From WVYX01 sp039586815 (GTDB lineage: Bacteria > Gemmatimonadota > Gemmatimonadetes > Gemmatimonadales > GWC2-71-9), in the NCBI GenBank assembly GCA_039586815.1, contig JBDHJR010000004.1:1-64000 (forward strand): DNA of 64,000 nucleotides, written 5' to 3'. Below the pieces are notes generated by a model that was not told where the DNA came from, ran no database searches, and saw only the letters and a program-made list of their open reading frames with translations. The position numbers and the translations under genes were made by a program. Positions 50,143 to 59,166 of the stretch are shown one piece after another (within the stretch, counting starts at the first letter, position 1; each line of letters opens with the position of its first letter).

Positions 50143-51675
50143 ATGCCGATACCCGTTCTCAACGCCAGTCAGGCTGCCGCGTGGGACGAACGTGCCCGCA
50201 CGGCCGACGGGATTCCCAGCCGTGTGCTGATGGAGGCCGCCGGACGGGCCGTGGCACAGCTGCTCGCAGGCGAGTACCCGGACGCGCTGCGGGCCGGCGT
50301 GCTCGTCGCGGCCGGACACGGCAATAACGGCGGCGATGGCTGGGTGGCTGCTCGCGCCCTCAGGGCCGGCGGCGTAGACGTGCGCGTGTCCGAGGTGGAC
50401 CACGAGCGCTCACCCGACTGCGCCGCGAACCGCGCACTCGCCATGGCGGAGGGGGTGGAGCTGGTGTCGCCCGATACGCAGTGGCCCGAGGTCGGGGTCG
50501 TGGTGGATGCGATCCTCGGTACGGGTGCCTCCGGGGTCCCGCGGGGCGCAATCGGCGAGCTCGCGGCCCGCGTGGCGGAGCACGCCGGTCCCGTGGTCGC
50601 CGTGGACGGTCCAACCGGTCTCGATCTCTCGACCGGCGAGGCATCCGGGCCGGTGCGCGCGGACCTCACCGTGACCTTCGGGGGCGTGCGGCGCGGGCAC
50701 CTGCTGGCGCGCGACTGGTGCGGCAAGGTAGTGGTGGCAGACATCGGTTTTCCGCCGATCGATCCCTCCTGGCCGCGGCTGCTCACCGACGCTGAGGCCG
50801 CAGTACTGCTGCCGCCGTTTCACGCCACTATGCACAAGGGCGAGCGCGGTCGCGTGGTGATCGTGGGTGGTGCGGAGGGTATGGCCGGTGCGGCATTGCA
50901 TGCGGCCTCGGCGGCCTTCGCGGCGGGTGCCGGGCTGGTGAAGGTGGCCGCCGCGCCGGTGACGGTGCAGGCGGCGCAAACGGTGCTGCCCGATGCGCTC
51001 ACCGTGACCACCGCGCTGGGGCCGGGCCTCGAGCCCGAGCTGGAAGAGGCCATAGAGTGGGCCGACACGCTGGTGCTGGGCCCCGGACTTGGGCGCGGCG
51101 AGGCCCGCAGCGCCTTCGTCAGGGCGGTGCTGGAGTGTGCCTCGGTGCCCGCGGTGATCGACGCCGATGCGCTGCACGCGGGGGCCGACGCCCTCACGGC
51201 CGGAGCCGCGCCGCGCGTGTTCACGCCCCATCCAGGTGAGTTTGCGGCCGCGTTTCCCGTGCCGGCCGAGCGTCTAACCGAAGACCGCTTCGCCGCCGCC
51301 TCGGCGGCCTCGGAGGGCTCGGCGACGTTCGTAATACTGCTCAAGGGGGTACCCTCGGTGATCGCCACTCCCGAGCACCCGCTGCGCGTGGTGGCCACGG
51401 GCAATCCGGCGCTCGCCACGGGCGGGAGCGGCGATCTGCTCGCCGGCTTCATAGCGGCGTTCCTCGCGCGCGGCCTCTCCGCCTACGATGCGGCGGGACT
51501 GGGGGCTTACACTCTGGGCCGTGGTGCGGAGCTGGCGTCGGTGCACCACACGGTGCGGGCGACGCGGCCCGCCGACGTGCTCGCGTCGGTTCCGGATTTG
51601 TGGCGCTTCCTGGCCGAGCTTCCTTCCTACCGGCCGCCCATCCTGGTCGAGCTTCCCACGCCAGCACTGGTGTGA
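50143..51675 (+). CDS. nnr: Bifunctional NAD(P)HX epimerase / ADP-dependent NAD(P)HX dehydratase
   Basis: Repairs hydrated NADH and NADPH. It has 510 residues, full length. The N-terminal YjeF-N epimerase domain (1-215) carries AGHGNNGGDGWVAARAL, VVDAILGTGASG and VAVDGPTGLDLSTGE. The C-terminal ribokinase-like dehydratase domain (225-500) has VVIVGGAEGMAGAALHAA, TLVLGPGLGRGEA, VFTPHPGEFAAAF, and the catalytic ATGGSGDLLAGFIAAFL. The TGA overlaps the next gene's GTG start as GTGA. Confidence 0.94.
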   Translation: MPIPVLNASQAAAWDERARTADGIPSRVLMEAAGRAVAQLLAGEYPDALRAGVLVAAGHGNNGGDGWVAARALRAGGVDVRVSEVDHERSPDCAANRALAMAEGVELVSPDTQWPEVGVVVDAILGTGASGVPRGAIGELAARVAEHAGPVVAVDGPTGLDLSTGEASGPVRADLTVTFGGVRRGHLLARDWCGKVVVADIGFPPIDPSWPRLLTDAEAAVLLPPFHATMHKGERGRVVIVGGAEGMAGAALHAASAAFAAGAGLVKVAAAPVTVQAAQTVLPDALTVTTALGPGLEPELEEAIEWADTLVLGPGLGRGEARSAFVRAVLECASVPAVIDADALHAGADALTAGAAPRVFTPHPGEFAAAFPVPAERLTEDRFAAASAASEGSATFVILLKGVPSVIATPEHPLRVVATGNPALATGGSGDLLAGFIAAFLARGLSAYDAAGLGAYTLGRGAELASVHHTVRATRPADVLASVPDLWRFLAELPSYRPPILVELPTPALV

Positions 51676-53243
51676 TCCGGCTTCAACTCGCGCTGGTCGC
51701 GGTCTGGGTGTGCGTGCAGCCGCTCCAGGCACAGGTGGGGTCCCGCCTGTGGCGTGCCGAGGAACGGGTGGTCCTATCCGACTTCAGCGTGGTCCAGGCG
51801 CTCGCCGTTTCCGAGGATCTGCTCTACGCGGCCACGACCGGCGGACTGGCGATCCTCGACCGCCGCTTCGGGCGCTGGGAACCTCCCGTCACGGGGCTGG
51901 ACGGGTATCCGCCCGAGCCGGTGCGGGTTGCGCTGGTGGACCCCGTGGATCGCTCGGTGTGGCTCGGCACCGACCAGCGGCTGGTTCACTACCTGCCGAC
52001 GCTGCGGCGCTTCGAGACCATTGCGGTGCTGGGCGGCGTGCGGGACCTCATGCTGGATCGGCGGGACCCGTTCGCCGGCATGTGGGTCATGACGCGCACC
52101 GGATGGGAGTTCCTGCCGTATGGCGGCATCATGCTCACCCCTAGCCCGCGAATGCCGACCGAGCCGCTCCGCGTCATGTCGGTCGACGCGGCCCTCGCGC
52201 GCGCGCCGTACCTCGCCACCCGAGCGGCTGAGATCCTGACCGACGAGCGCCTGCGGCGCCACCACTACACGGCGGCGGCACTCGCCCCAGACACCGAAGA
52301 GCTGTACCTCGGGACGGATGGGATGGGTCTGCTACAGGTGGACCCCGGCACCACCGAGGTGCGGCGCATGCCTTTCGGCCTGCTCGCTCCGAGTGCCAGC
52401 GGCGTGGTCGCGGTACCCGGAGGTGTGTGGACGGGCTCGCCCGAGGGCGCGCAGCGCTCGGGGTTCACTTTCGTGGCGGACGACCTGCAACGGTTCGCCC
52501 ACGACGAGGGTCCCCGCGGGGTCGGCTACGCCTTCCGCCGCGTGTTCGACATGGCCTGGCGCGACGGATCGCTGTGGGCGGCCACCGATGGTGGGGTGGT
52601 GCGGCGTGACGGCGAGCAGCCGGGTGAGCTGCTGTACCGCTACGAGGGCCAGGAGCGCGACGTCGTGTTTGCGCTGGCCGAGCAGGACGGCGGCGTATGG
52701 GCGGCAACGCAGCAGGGATTGGTAAGAGTCGACCGGAGCGGAGAAGCGCGGCGGGTGGACAGTCCGGGCGTCGGGCCGCTTCTCGCGGTAGTGGCCTCGG
52801 GCGACACGGTGTGGATCGGCGGGCTCCGCGGGCTGGGTGTCACGCGTGTCGGCGGTGACACGATCTACCGGCCGCGCGGCGCCGATGTCTACCCCGAGCT
52901 CAAGGACCGCGTAGTCGCGCTCGCCGTCCAGGGCGACACTCTGTTCACCGCCACGCGAGCGCGGCTGTTGTGGCGCGCGCCGGGCGAGGACTGGGTGGTG
53001 GAGCGTCCGCTGGGAGGTGATTTGGGCAGCATCACCGTGCTGCTGGGCGACTCGGGCGGCGTGTGGGTCGGCGGTACCAATGGGCTGGCTTTCTACCGGC
53101 CGGGCACTAGAGACTTCAAGCTGTTCAACCAGCCCGGCGACCTGCCCGGAATGGTGCGCGACATCGCGGCCGACCCGACCTATCTTTGGGTCGCCGCGAC
53201 GGGCGGCCTTGTCCGCTTCACCAAGGAGGCGCTGCTAAGGTGA
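51672..53243 (+). CDS. Secreted beta-propeller protein
   Basis: A 523-residue exported protein. Start is GTG at 51672 (GTGA overlap with nnr), giving a signal peptide MIRLQLALVAVWVCVQPLQA. The rest is a repeated propeller pattern with about ten blades, each with a LWAATDGGV-like turn: LLYAATTGGLAIL, ELYLGTDGMGLLQ, GSLWAATDGGVVRRD, GVWAATQQGLVRVD, TVWIGGLRGLGVTR, GVWVGGTNGLAFYR, YLWVAATGGLVRFTK. This resembles two-component regulator propeller (Reg_prop) sensors without kinase or output domain. It is coupled by GTGA to thiL. Role unknown. Confidence 0.8.
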   Translation: MIRLQLALVAVWVCVQPLQAQVGSRLWRAEERVVLSDFSVVQALAVSEDLLYAATTGGLAILDRRFGRWEPPVTGLDGYPPEPVRVALVDPVDRSVWLGTDQRLVHYLPTLRRFETIAVLGGVRDLMLDRRDPFAGMWVMTRTGWEFLPYGGIMLTPSPRMPTEPLRVMSVDAALARAPYLATRAAEILTDERLRRHHYTAAALAPDTEELYLGTDGMGLLQVDPGTTEVRRMPFGLLAPSASGVVAVPGGVWTGSPEGAQRSGFTFVADDLQRFAHDEGPRGVGYAFRRVFDMAWRDGSLWAATDGGVVRRDGEQPGELLYRYEGQERDVVFALAEQDGGVWAATQQGLVRVDRSGEARRVDSPGVGPLLAVVASGDTVWIGGLRGLGVTRVGGDTIYRPRGADVYPELKDRVVALAVQGDTLFTATRARLLWRAPGEDWVVERPLGGDLGSITVLLGDSGGVWVGGTNGLAFYRPGTRDFKLFNQPGDLPGMVRDIAADPTYLWVAATGGLVRFTKEALLR

Positions 53244-54184
53244 CGCACACGCCCCTCGGGTCGGGCGGCGAGTTCGATCGCATCCGCGCCATATGGCGCC
53301 GTTTGGGAGAGCAGCTCAGCCCGGCGGGTGACGATTGCGCGCTGGTCAGCGTGGGCGGGGTGCCGCTCGCGATCTCGACCGACGTGGCGGTAGAGGGTAC
53401 GCACTTCCGTGCCGGGTGGCTCTCGCCTGCAGAGCTGGGATGGCGCGCCACAGCCGCGGCGCTATCCGATCTCGCGGCCGTGGCGGCCGAGCCCGCGGGG
53501 GTGATGGTGAGCCTCGGGGTCACTCCCGAGTGGCCCGAGGAGATGGTGGCCGAGCTGATGGGTGGAGCGGGAGAAGCGGCCGCCTCCGTGGGAGCCTCGG
53601 TTTGGGGCGGGGACCTGGTGGGCAGCGAGCGCCTGGTGATCGATGTGACGGTGGTGGGTCGTGCCGCCGACCCGGTGCACCGCAAGGGAGCGGCGCCCGA
53701 GGACGCGTTGTGGGTGACGGGCGCGCTGGGCGCGCCCGCAGCCGCACTCGACGCCTGGTCCAGGGGTGTGGAGCCGGACAGCCAAGCCCGGGAGCGGTTC
53801 GCGCGGCCGGGACCGCGCATCGCCGAGGCCCGCTGGCTCAAGCAGCGGGGAGCGAGGGCGATGATCGATCTGAGCGACGGCCTGCTGGGCGATGCCGGAC
53901 ACCTGGCGGCCGCTTCGGAGGTGCGAGCTGTGATCGAGCGCGAGCTGGTGCCGCTGCACGCCGCCGCGGGCTCGCCGGAGCAGGCCCTGGTGAGCGGCGA
54001 GGAGTACGAGCTGCTCGCCGCGTTGCCGCCGAGCTTTGCTGCCGAGGGAGCGTTGGCGTTCGAGCAGACGCACGGGTTGCCGCTCACGCGGGTGGGCCGA
54101 GTCGAGGCCGGCTCAGGGGTGACGTTGACCGCCAACGGCGCGCCGGTTGAGTTGCCGGCTGGATATCAACAGTTCCGAGGATGA
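53240..54184 (+). CDS. thiL: Thiamine-monophosphate kinase
   Basis: ThiL phosphorylates thiamine monophosphate to the active diphosphate. It has 314 residues. Visible: the start FDRIRAIWRRLGEQ, GDDCALVSV, the metal/ATP region STDVAVEGTHFR, AALSDLAAVAAEPAG, GGDLVGSERLVIDVTVVG, and DLSDGLLGDAGHLAAAS near the C-terminal domain, then SGEEYELLAALP. Start is GTG 53240, overlapping the propeller gene stop by GTGA, with AAGGAGG 11 bases upstream. Its stop overlaps plsC by ATGA. Confidence 0.94.
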   Translation: MTHTPLGSGGEFDRIRAIWRRLGEQLSPAGDDCALVSVGGVPLAISTDVAVEGTHFRAGWLSPAELGWRATAAALSDLAAVAAEPAGVMVSLGVTPEWPEEMVAELMGGAGEAAASVGASVWGGDLVGSERLVIDVTVVGRAADPVHRKGAAPEDALWVTGALGAPAAALDAWSRGVEPDSQARERFARPGPRIAEARWLKQRGARAMIDLSDGLLGDAGHLAAASEVRAVIERELVPLHAAAGSPEQALVSGEEYELLAALPPSFAAEGALAFEQTHGLPLTRVGRVEAGSGVTLTANGAPVELPAGYQQFRG

Positions 54185-54903
54185 TGCTGCGAAAGCTGTG
54201 GTACCCGATCGGGACGTTCTTCCTCACCGTGTGGTACGGCTCCAAGGCGGTTGTGTTTGGCCTGCTCGGCATTCCCAACCGCCAGGGCGGCGTGTACGAC
54301 CGCATCGGGCGCTCCTGGTCCTCCAAGGTGCTCAAGGTGGCGGGCGTGTCGGTGAGCACGCGGGGCATGGACAGTGTGCCGCGCGACCAGCCGGTCGTGT
54401 TCGTGTCGAATCACCAGAGCTTCTTCGACATTCTGGCGCTGTCGTCGAAGTTGCCGGGCACGATGCGCTTCGTGGCCAAGAAGGAGCTGGCCAAGGTGCC
54501 GATCTTCGGCAAGGCGATGCGCTCGGCGGGCCACATCTTCATCGACCGGCAGAACCGCGCCAAGGCGTTCGATGCATACGAGGAGGCCGCGCAGGCGGTG
54601 CGGGACGGGATGTGTGCGGTGGTGTTCGCGGAGGGGACGCGCAGCCGCACCGGCAACCTGCTGCCGTTCAAGAAGGGCCCCTTCGTCTTCGCGATCGCTT
54701 CGCAAGTGCCGCTCGTGCCGATATACTGTGCGGGGACCTTCGATATCCTCCCCAAGGGGAGTATCTGGGTTCGGCCCAAGCCGGTCACGCTCATGTTCGG
54801 GGAGCCAATCTCCACCGAGGGATTGGCCTACGAGGATAGAGAGAAACTGATGGCCCAGACCCGCACCGTGATAGAGCGGCTGCGCGCCGAGGCCGGAGAA
54901 TAG
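54181..54903 (+). CDS. plsC: 1-acyl-sn-glycerol-3-phosphate acyltransferase
   Basis: PlsC adds the second acyl chain to give phosphatidic acid. It has 240 residues. The catalytic motif is NHQSFFDIL (about 78-86), with KKELAKVPIFGKAM, FIDRQNRAKA, and the glycerophosphate-binding FAEGTRSRTGNL (motif III). A hydrophobic N-terminus (LWYPIGTFFLTVWYGSKAVVF) anchors it at the inner membrane. ATGA overlap with thiL; 2 bases to eno. The overlap chain suggests a single transcript with enolase. Confidence 0.92.
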   Translation: MMLRKLWYPIGTFFLTVWYGSKAVVFGLLGIPNRQGGVYDRIGRSWSSKVLKVAGVSVSTRGMDSVPRDQPVVFVSNHQSFFDILALSSKLPGTMRFVAKKELAKVPIFGKAMRSAGHIFIDRQNRAKAFDAYEEAAQAVRDGMCAVVFAEGTRSRTGNLLPFKKGPFVFAIASQVPLVPIYCAGTFDILPKGSIWVRPKPVTLMFGEPISTEGLAYEDREKLMAQTRTVIERLRAEAGE

Positions 54904-54905
54904 CC

Positions 54906-56186
54906 ATGTCGACGATCATCGAAGTCGCTGCGCGAGAAGTGCTGGACTCCCGTGGCAACCCCACGGTCGAAACCGACGTGCGGCTCGCCAGCGGGTTGCT
55001 GGGCCGCGCCGCGGTCCCGAGCGGAGCCTCCACGGGTGAGCATGAGGCAGTGGAGCTGCGCGACGGCGACGCCGAGCGCTACCTCGGCAGGGGCGTACAG
55101 CATGCCGTGCGCAACGTCAACGAGGTCATCGGGCCGCGGCTCGAGGGCATGGAGGCGGTGGACCAGCTCTCGATCGACGAGGAGCTCATCGAGCTCGACG
55201 GTACGCCCAACAAGAGCAACCTGGGCGCAAACGCGATTCTCTCGGTGTCCATGGCCGTGGCGCGCGCTGCGGCGGCCGACCGCGAGCTGCCGCTGTACCG
55301 CTACCTCGGGGGTCCTCTCGCCCACGTGTTGCCCGTGCCGATGATGAACATCCTGAACGGGGGCGCCCATGCCTCCAACAATGTGGACGTGCAGGAATTC
55401 ATGGTCGTGCCGGTGGGAACGGACGAGTTCGAGGAGGGGCTGCGCATCGGCGTCGAGGTGTTCCACGCGCTCAAGAAGGTGCTGACCAAGCAGGGGCTCT
55501 CTACCGCGGTGGGTGACGAGGGTGGCTTCGCGCCAATGCTGCCCAGCAACGAGGCCGCGCTCGACTCGGTGCTCGCGGCCATCGAGGCCGCCGGGTACCA
55601 GCCGGGTGAAGACGTGGCCATTGCACTCGACGTCGCCGCCAACGAGCTGTTCGAGGACGGCTCCTACGTGTTCAAGAAGGGCGACGGCTCCAAGCGCTCG
55701 GCCGGCGAGATGGTGGAGCTGTACGGCGGGTGGTTGGCCAAGTACCCCATCGTCTCGATCGAGGACGGGCTCGGCGAAGACGACTGGGAGGGCTGGAGGC
55801 TGCTCACCGAGGCGCTGGCCGACAAGGTACAGCTGGTAGGCGACGACCTGTTCGTGACCAACACGGAGCGGCTGGTGCGGGGGATCGAGGAGGACGTGGC
55901 CAACGCGATTCTCATCAAGTTGAACCAGATCGGCACGCTCACCGAGACGCTGCAGTGCATCGAGCTGGCGAAGGGCGCCGGTTACGGCACGGTGATCTCG
56001 CACCGCTCGGGCGAGACCGAAGACACGTTCATCGCCGACCTCGCGGTGGGAACGGGTGCGGGACAGATCAAGACCGGCAGCGCGTCGCGTACCGACCGCG
56101 TGGCCAAGTACAACCAGCTGCTGCGCATTGCGGAGGAGCTGGACGATTTCGCGCTGTATCCCGGGCGCCACATCTACAACCTGTGA
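54906..56186 (+). CDS. eno: Enolase
   Basis: Glycolytic enolase, 426 residues, full length. Visible: REVLDSRGNPTVETDV, the flexible loop PSGASTGEHEAVELRDGD, HVLPVPMMNILNGGAHASN, the metal Asp region ALDVAANELFEDG, SIEDGLGEDDWEGW, QLVGDDLFVTNTERL, the catalytic Lys in AILIKLNQIGTLTET, and VISHRSGETEDTFIADLAVG. GGAGAA precedes the ATG at good spacing. It is the penultimate gene of the operon; its TGA overlaps the ftsB-like GTG start as GTGA. Confidence 0.97.
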   Translation: MSTIIEVAAREVLDSRGNPTVETDVRLASGLLGRAAVPSGASTGEHEAVELRDGDAERYLGRGVQHAVRNVNEVIGPRLEGMEAVDQLSIDEELIELDGTPNKSNLGANAILSVSMAVARAAAADRELPLYRYLGGPLAHVLPVPMMNILNGGAHASNNVDVQEFMVVPVGTDEFEEGLRIGVEVFHALKKVLTKQGLSTAVGDEGGFAPMLPSNEAALDSVLAAIEAAGYQPGEDVAIALDVAANELFEDGSYVFKKGDGSKRSAGEMVELYGGWLAKYPIVSIEDGLGEDDWEGWRLLTEALADKVQLVGDDLFVTNTERLVRGIEEDVANAILIKLNQIGTLTETLQCIELAKGAGYGTVISHRSGETEDTFIADLAVGTGAGQIKTGSASRTDRVAKYNQLLRIAEELDDFALYPGRHIYNL

Positions 56187-56464
56187 CGGCCGGGCGCTTC
56201 GTCGCGCTGCTCCTCGTCGTGGGGGGGATCGGCTTCGGGCTGTGGGGCGGACTCTACACCACGCTGGACTGGTGGAAGCTCAAGCGGCGGGTGGCCGACG
56301 AACAGCGGGCCATAGTCAGGCTGGAGGCCGAGATCGACAGCCTCACCACGTGGGCCGCGGCGCTCGAGTCCGACTCGGCCACGCAGGAGCGCGTCGCCCG
56401 CGAGCGCTTCGGTATGATCCGCGACGGGGAGATGCTCTACCGGGTAGAGCCGATGCAGCGCTGA
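56183..56464 (+). CDS. FtsB/DivIC-like septum formation initiator
   Basis: A 93-residue protein. The N-terminal membrane helix (RFVALLLVVGGIGFGLWG) is followed by a coiled coil (LKRRVADEQRAIVRLEAEID) and a short tail with ARERFGMIRDGEMLYRVEP, the usual FtsB/DivIC end. Such proteins act with FtsL and FtsQ in divisome assembly. The eno-ftsB order is common in bacteria. Start at GTG 56183 (GTGA overlap with eno). Confidence 0.88.
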   Translation: MTAGRFVALLLVVGGIGFGLWGGLYTTLDWWKLKRRVADEQRAIVRLEAEIDSLTTWAAALESDSATQERVARERFGMIRDGEMLYRVEPMQR

Positions 56465-56471
56465 TCGGCTT

Positions 56472-58475
56472 CTAGGAGCCCTCCTTGGCGTCGTCAGTCT
56501 CGGGCGCCTTCTCCCAGGTGTACTCCCGTCCCATGACGTGCTTCTCCCACCAAGCCAGCTCGACGTTCACCTTGAACAGCTCGTGCTTCAGCTCGCGCCA
56601 ACCGTGCGGCTCCCGCGGCGCGATGTAGAGGTGCGTCTCGACCCCGTTCGACTTGAGCGCCCTGTACAGCTCCACCGATTGAGGCGACGGCACGCGGTTG
56701 TCGTTCTGTCCCACCAAAATGATGGTAGGCGTCGTCACCTGCGCGATGTCCTTGAGCGGTGAATGCTCCCAGTAGGTGTCGATCGGGGCATCTTCCTGCC
56801 ACGGCGTGCCCCCGAACCACGGCGTGCGGTAGAAGCGCGTGTCGCTCTGTGCGTACATGGATATCCAATTGACGGCGCCCGCTCCCGAGGAGGCCGCTTT
56901 GAAGCGGTCGGTGAACGTGATGATCTTGTTGGTCATGTGCCCGCCGCCGCTCCATCCCATCTTGGCCATGCGGTCGCCGTCCACCATTCCCAGCTCGATG
57001 AGGTGATCCACACCGGTCATCACGTCGAGGTGAGCCTGGTTGAAGTAGTGGCCCACCATGTCGCGCAGGACCACGTCGCCGTAGCCCGTGCTGCCGCGGT
57101 AGTTGGGTTTGAACACGAAGTAGCCCATGTCGGCCAGCACCTGCACGTATCTGCTCCAGCTCCCGAATTCGAACTTGTCGGACGCTGCCGGCCCGCCGTG
57201 TGTCTGTACCACCAGCGGGTAGCGCGTGCCCGCTCGGTAGTCCAGCGGGTAGTAGAGCAGTCCCTCGACCGTCGCCCCGTCGGCCCCTTGCCACTGGATT
57301 GCTTCCTGCCTAGGTAGGCGGAACTCGCCTTCCAGGTAGTCGTACACACTGGTGATCTTGCGCGGCTCGCCTCCGCCCGAGGGCATGACGTACACGTCGC
57401 CCGCGTTCGTGGGTGTATTGATCTCGAATACGTGGCTGTCGGCGGATGGGACGTACGACCAGCCGCCTACGGCGTGGTCGCCGCTGGTGAGCTGGGTGAG
57501 TTGCTCCGATGCCACGTCCACCTCGAACAGCTCGCTGCGCACGCCCGTGTTCGCGAGGAAGTAGATGGCGGTGCCGTCCCGGTTCCAGCGAGCCGATTGT
57601 ACCTCATAGGGCATGTCCGGCAGCAGCAGGCGGTGTGCACCGCCCCCGGCCGGGACGAGGAAGATGTTGTCGTTGTAGTACCTCTCGAACTGGTCGTTCG
57701 CGTCGGACACGAACAGCACCCAGCGGCCGTCGGGTGACACGTCGGCGCCGCCCTCCCGTGCTCCGTTGCTGGTGAGCTGGATCTCCCCGCTGCCGTCCGC
57801 GCGCATCAGCCACACTTCGACCTCGGCGATGTTCTCGAGCAAGGGGGTGGGAGCCCTGTGGTGAGCGATGTGGTGGCCGTCGCGCGACAGGCGGAAGCCG
57901 CGTACCGAGTAGTCGCCCGCGGTGATGCGCTCCGCGGTCCCGTCGGCCACGGAAGCACGCCACAGGTGTCGCTGTTCGTAATCCTCGTCGAACACGATGA
58001 CGTCGTACTCCTCATCGGGCTCGGGGTCAGAGGCGATGAACAGGATGGACTGCCCGTCAGGGTCCCAGGCGATGGAGCCGACGCTGGTCTCATGGTTCGT
58101 CAGCCGTCGCGCCTCGCCCCCCGAGTTGGACAGCAGGTAGATCTGCCTGTGCTCGTCATCGCCTCGCTCCGCCAGGAAGGCGATGTGAGTACCGTCGGGA
58201 GACCAGCGCGGCGTGGACTCACCGTCCTCACCGTTCGTGAGTTGCACCAGCCCCGTCCCGTCCACATCCACGCGCCAGATGTGGTTGATGCGCCTGTTGG
58301 CCTCCCAATCAGCCTCGCTCAAGACGTAGAGAAGTTGGGACCCGTCCGGTGCCAGCTGTGCGCTACCCAGCCCCGGCACCTCGAGGAGGTCTATGATCGT
58401 CATGGGCCGCTTGTCCTGCGCCAGCGCGAGGGCTGGGAGCGAGATGGAGACCAGGAGTATTCGAAGCGCGGTCAT
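56472..58475 (-). CDS. Secreted S9 family (prolyl oligopeptidase-like) peptidase
   Basis: A 667-residue serine peptidase of the dipeptidyl/acylaminoacyl-peptidase type. The ATG at 58475 is preceded by GAGGAG at 6 bases. A signal peptide ends near ALALAQ. Residues about 30-390 form a WD40-like propeller (TPRWSPDGTHIAFLAERGDD, GADVSPDGRWVLFVSDAND). The alpha/beta hydrolase domain follows, with the nucleophile in KMGWSGGGHMTNKI, an Asp in VGQNDNRVPSPQS and the His in REPHGWREL. It is convergent with the ftsB-like gene and is a monocistronic unit. Confidence 0.92.
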   Translation of the reverse strand: MTALRILLVSISLPALALAQDKRPMTIIDLLEVPGLGSAQLAPDGSQLLYVLSEADWEANRRINHIWRVDVDGTGLVQLTNGEDGESTPRWSPDGTHIAFLAERGDDEHRQIYLLSNSGGEARRLTNHETSVGSIAWDPDGQSILFIASDPEPDEEYDVIVFDEDYEQRHLWRASVADGTAERITAGDYSVRGFRLSRDGHHIAHHRAPTPLLENIAEVEVWLMRADGSGEIQLTSNGAREGGADVSPDGRWVLFVSDANDQFERYYNDNIFLVPAGGGAHRLLLPDMPYEVQSARWNRDGTAIYFLANTGVRSELFEVDVASEQLTQLTSGDHAVGGWSYVPSADSHVFEINTPTNAGDVYVMPSGGGEPRKITSVYDYLEGEFRLPRQEAIQWQGADGATVEGLLYYPLDYRAGTRYPLVVQTHGGPAASDKFEFGSWSRYVQVLADMGYFVFKPNYRGSTGYGDVVLRDMVGHYFNQAHLDVMTGVDHLIELGMVDGDRMAKMGWSGGGHMTNKIITFTDRFKAASSGAGAVNWISMYAQSDTRFYRTPWFGGTPWQEDAPIDTYWEHSPLKDIAQVTTPTIILVGQNDNRVPSPQSVELYRALKSNGVETHLYIAPREPHGWRELKHELFKVNVELAWWEKHVMGREYTWEKAPETDDAKEGS

Positions 58476-58651
58476 TGCGTGCTCCTCACGTTCGGCGGGT
58501 CGATGTGGGCGGGAGATGCGGGACAACAGGTGGGTGTCAGCACCCCCTCAGGGCGATTCTAGCCCGGGGGACGCGGGGCTGCCAGCCCGGGGGCCGCAGG
58601 CGACTGGAACGCCGGGGTGGCTCTTGGTATCTTTTTGGCGGCAGAAATCGT

Positions 58652-58725
58652 GGCGGAGTAGCTCAGCTGGTTAGAGCAGCGGAATCATAATCCGCGTGTC
58701 GGGGGTTCGAGTCCCTCCTCCGCTA
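58652..58725 (+). tRNA. tRNA-Met (anticodon CAT), elongator type
   Basis: A complete cloverleaf of 74 bases: acceptor GGCGGAG pairing with CTCCGCT (last pair G-U), D-arm GCTC...GAGC, anticodon stem GCGGA/TCCGC with loop ATCATAA (CAT at 58686-58688), and T-arm with TTCGAGT. The anticodon stem lacks the GGG/CCC run and the acceptor lacks the C1-A72 mismatch of initiators, so it is an elongator Met (a lysidine Ile2 tRNA is less likely). The 3' CCA is not encoded (ACC then T). Confidence 0.95.
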
Positions 58726-58731
58726 CCTTGA

Positions 58732-58764
58732 CGGGCCCGGCGTTCTCAGTTAATGCTGGGCCCG
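58732..58764 (+). terminator. Hairpin downstream of tRNA-Met
   Basis: CGGGCCC (58732-58738) pairs with GGGCCCG (58758-58764), with a few more wobble and GC pairs inside. It begins 6 bases after the tRNA and may end its transcript or aid processing. No U-tract. Confidence 0.45.
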
Positions 58765-58803
58765 ACGTGTTCCAACGGGCTCGTCCTTCGTACGGAGGGA
58801 ACG

Positions 58804-59166
58804 ATGATTCGAAAGCTGATGGCAGTGCTGACCCTGGCGCTCTTGACGCAGGGATGCGCCTCCAGCGGAACAGCCGATGGGGAGGTCGGCGGCAGAAGTG
58901 ATGCAACCATGTCGCGGACCAATCTGATCTCGGAGCAGGAACTGGCAGGTTACCCGGAGTTTTCCTCGGTGGCCGAAGCCGTACGGAGACTCCGTCCTCG
59001 TTGGCGCGAGGAAGCCATTTACATTGACGACAGCGAATATTTGGGCTCGAGTAGAGACATCGGGATGTTCAACGTGAAGGAGCTTCGCTACCTGGAACTC
59101 TCGGAAGCGCAGATGAGATGGGGCCAGTCGGTATCAACCAGCGTCATCCAGGTCATCACGAGATAG
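58804..59166 (+). CDS. Small conserved lipoprotein, function unknown
   Basis: A 120-residue lipoprotein. The ATG at 58804 (GGAGGGA upstream) starts the signal IRKLMAVLTLALLTQGCASS, with lipobox LTQGC; a longer in-frame start at 58753 would lack a proper signal. The mature part has VAEAVRRLRPRWREEAIYID, DIGMFNVKELRYLELSEAQM and SVIQVITR. This arrangement (LRPRW, RYL, A/Q-RWG, I-V-T-R end) recalls small lipoproteins I associate with Gemmatimonadota, resembling a plug-like beta-alpha fold. Its end overlaps the next gene by 49 bases. Confidence 0.7.
   Translation: MIRKLMAVLTLALLTQGCASSGTADGEVGGRSDATMSRTNLISEQELAGYPEFSSVAEAVRRLRPRWREEAIYIDDSEYLGSSRDIGMFNVKELRYLELSEAQMRWGQSVSTSVIQVITR

Noticed and set aside
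58561..58600. Repeated AGCCCGGGGG units before the tRNA
   Set aside because: Two short GC-rich copies only; no array, no further copies and no link to a known element.
58652..58725. Initiator tRNA-fMet
   Set aside because: The anticodon stem lacks the three GC pairs and the acceptor lacks the unpaired first base of initiators.
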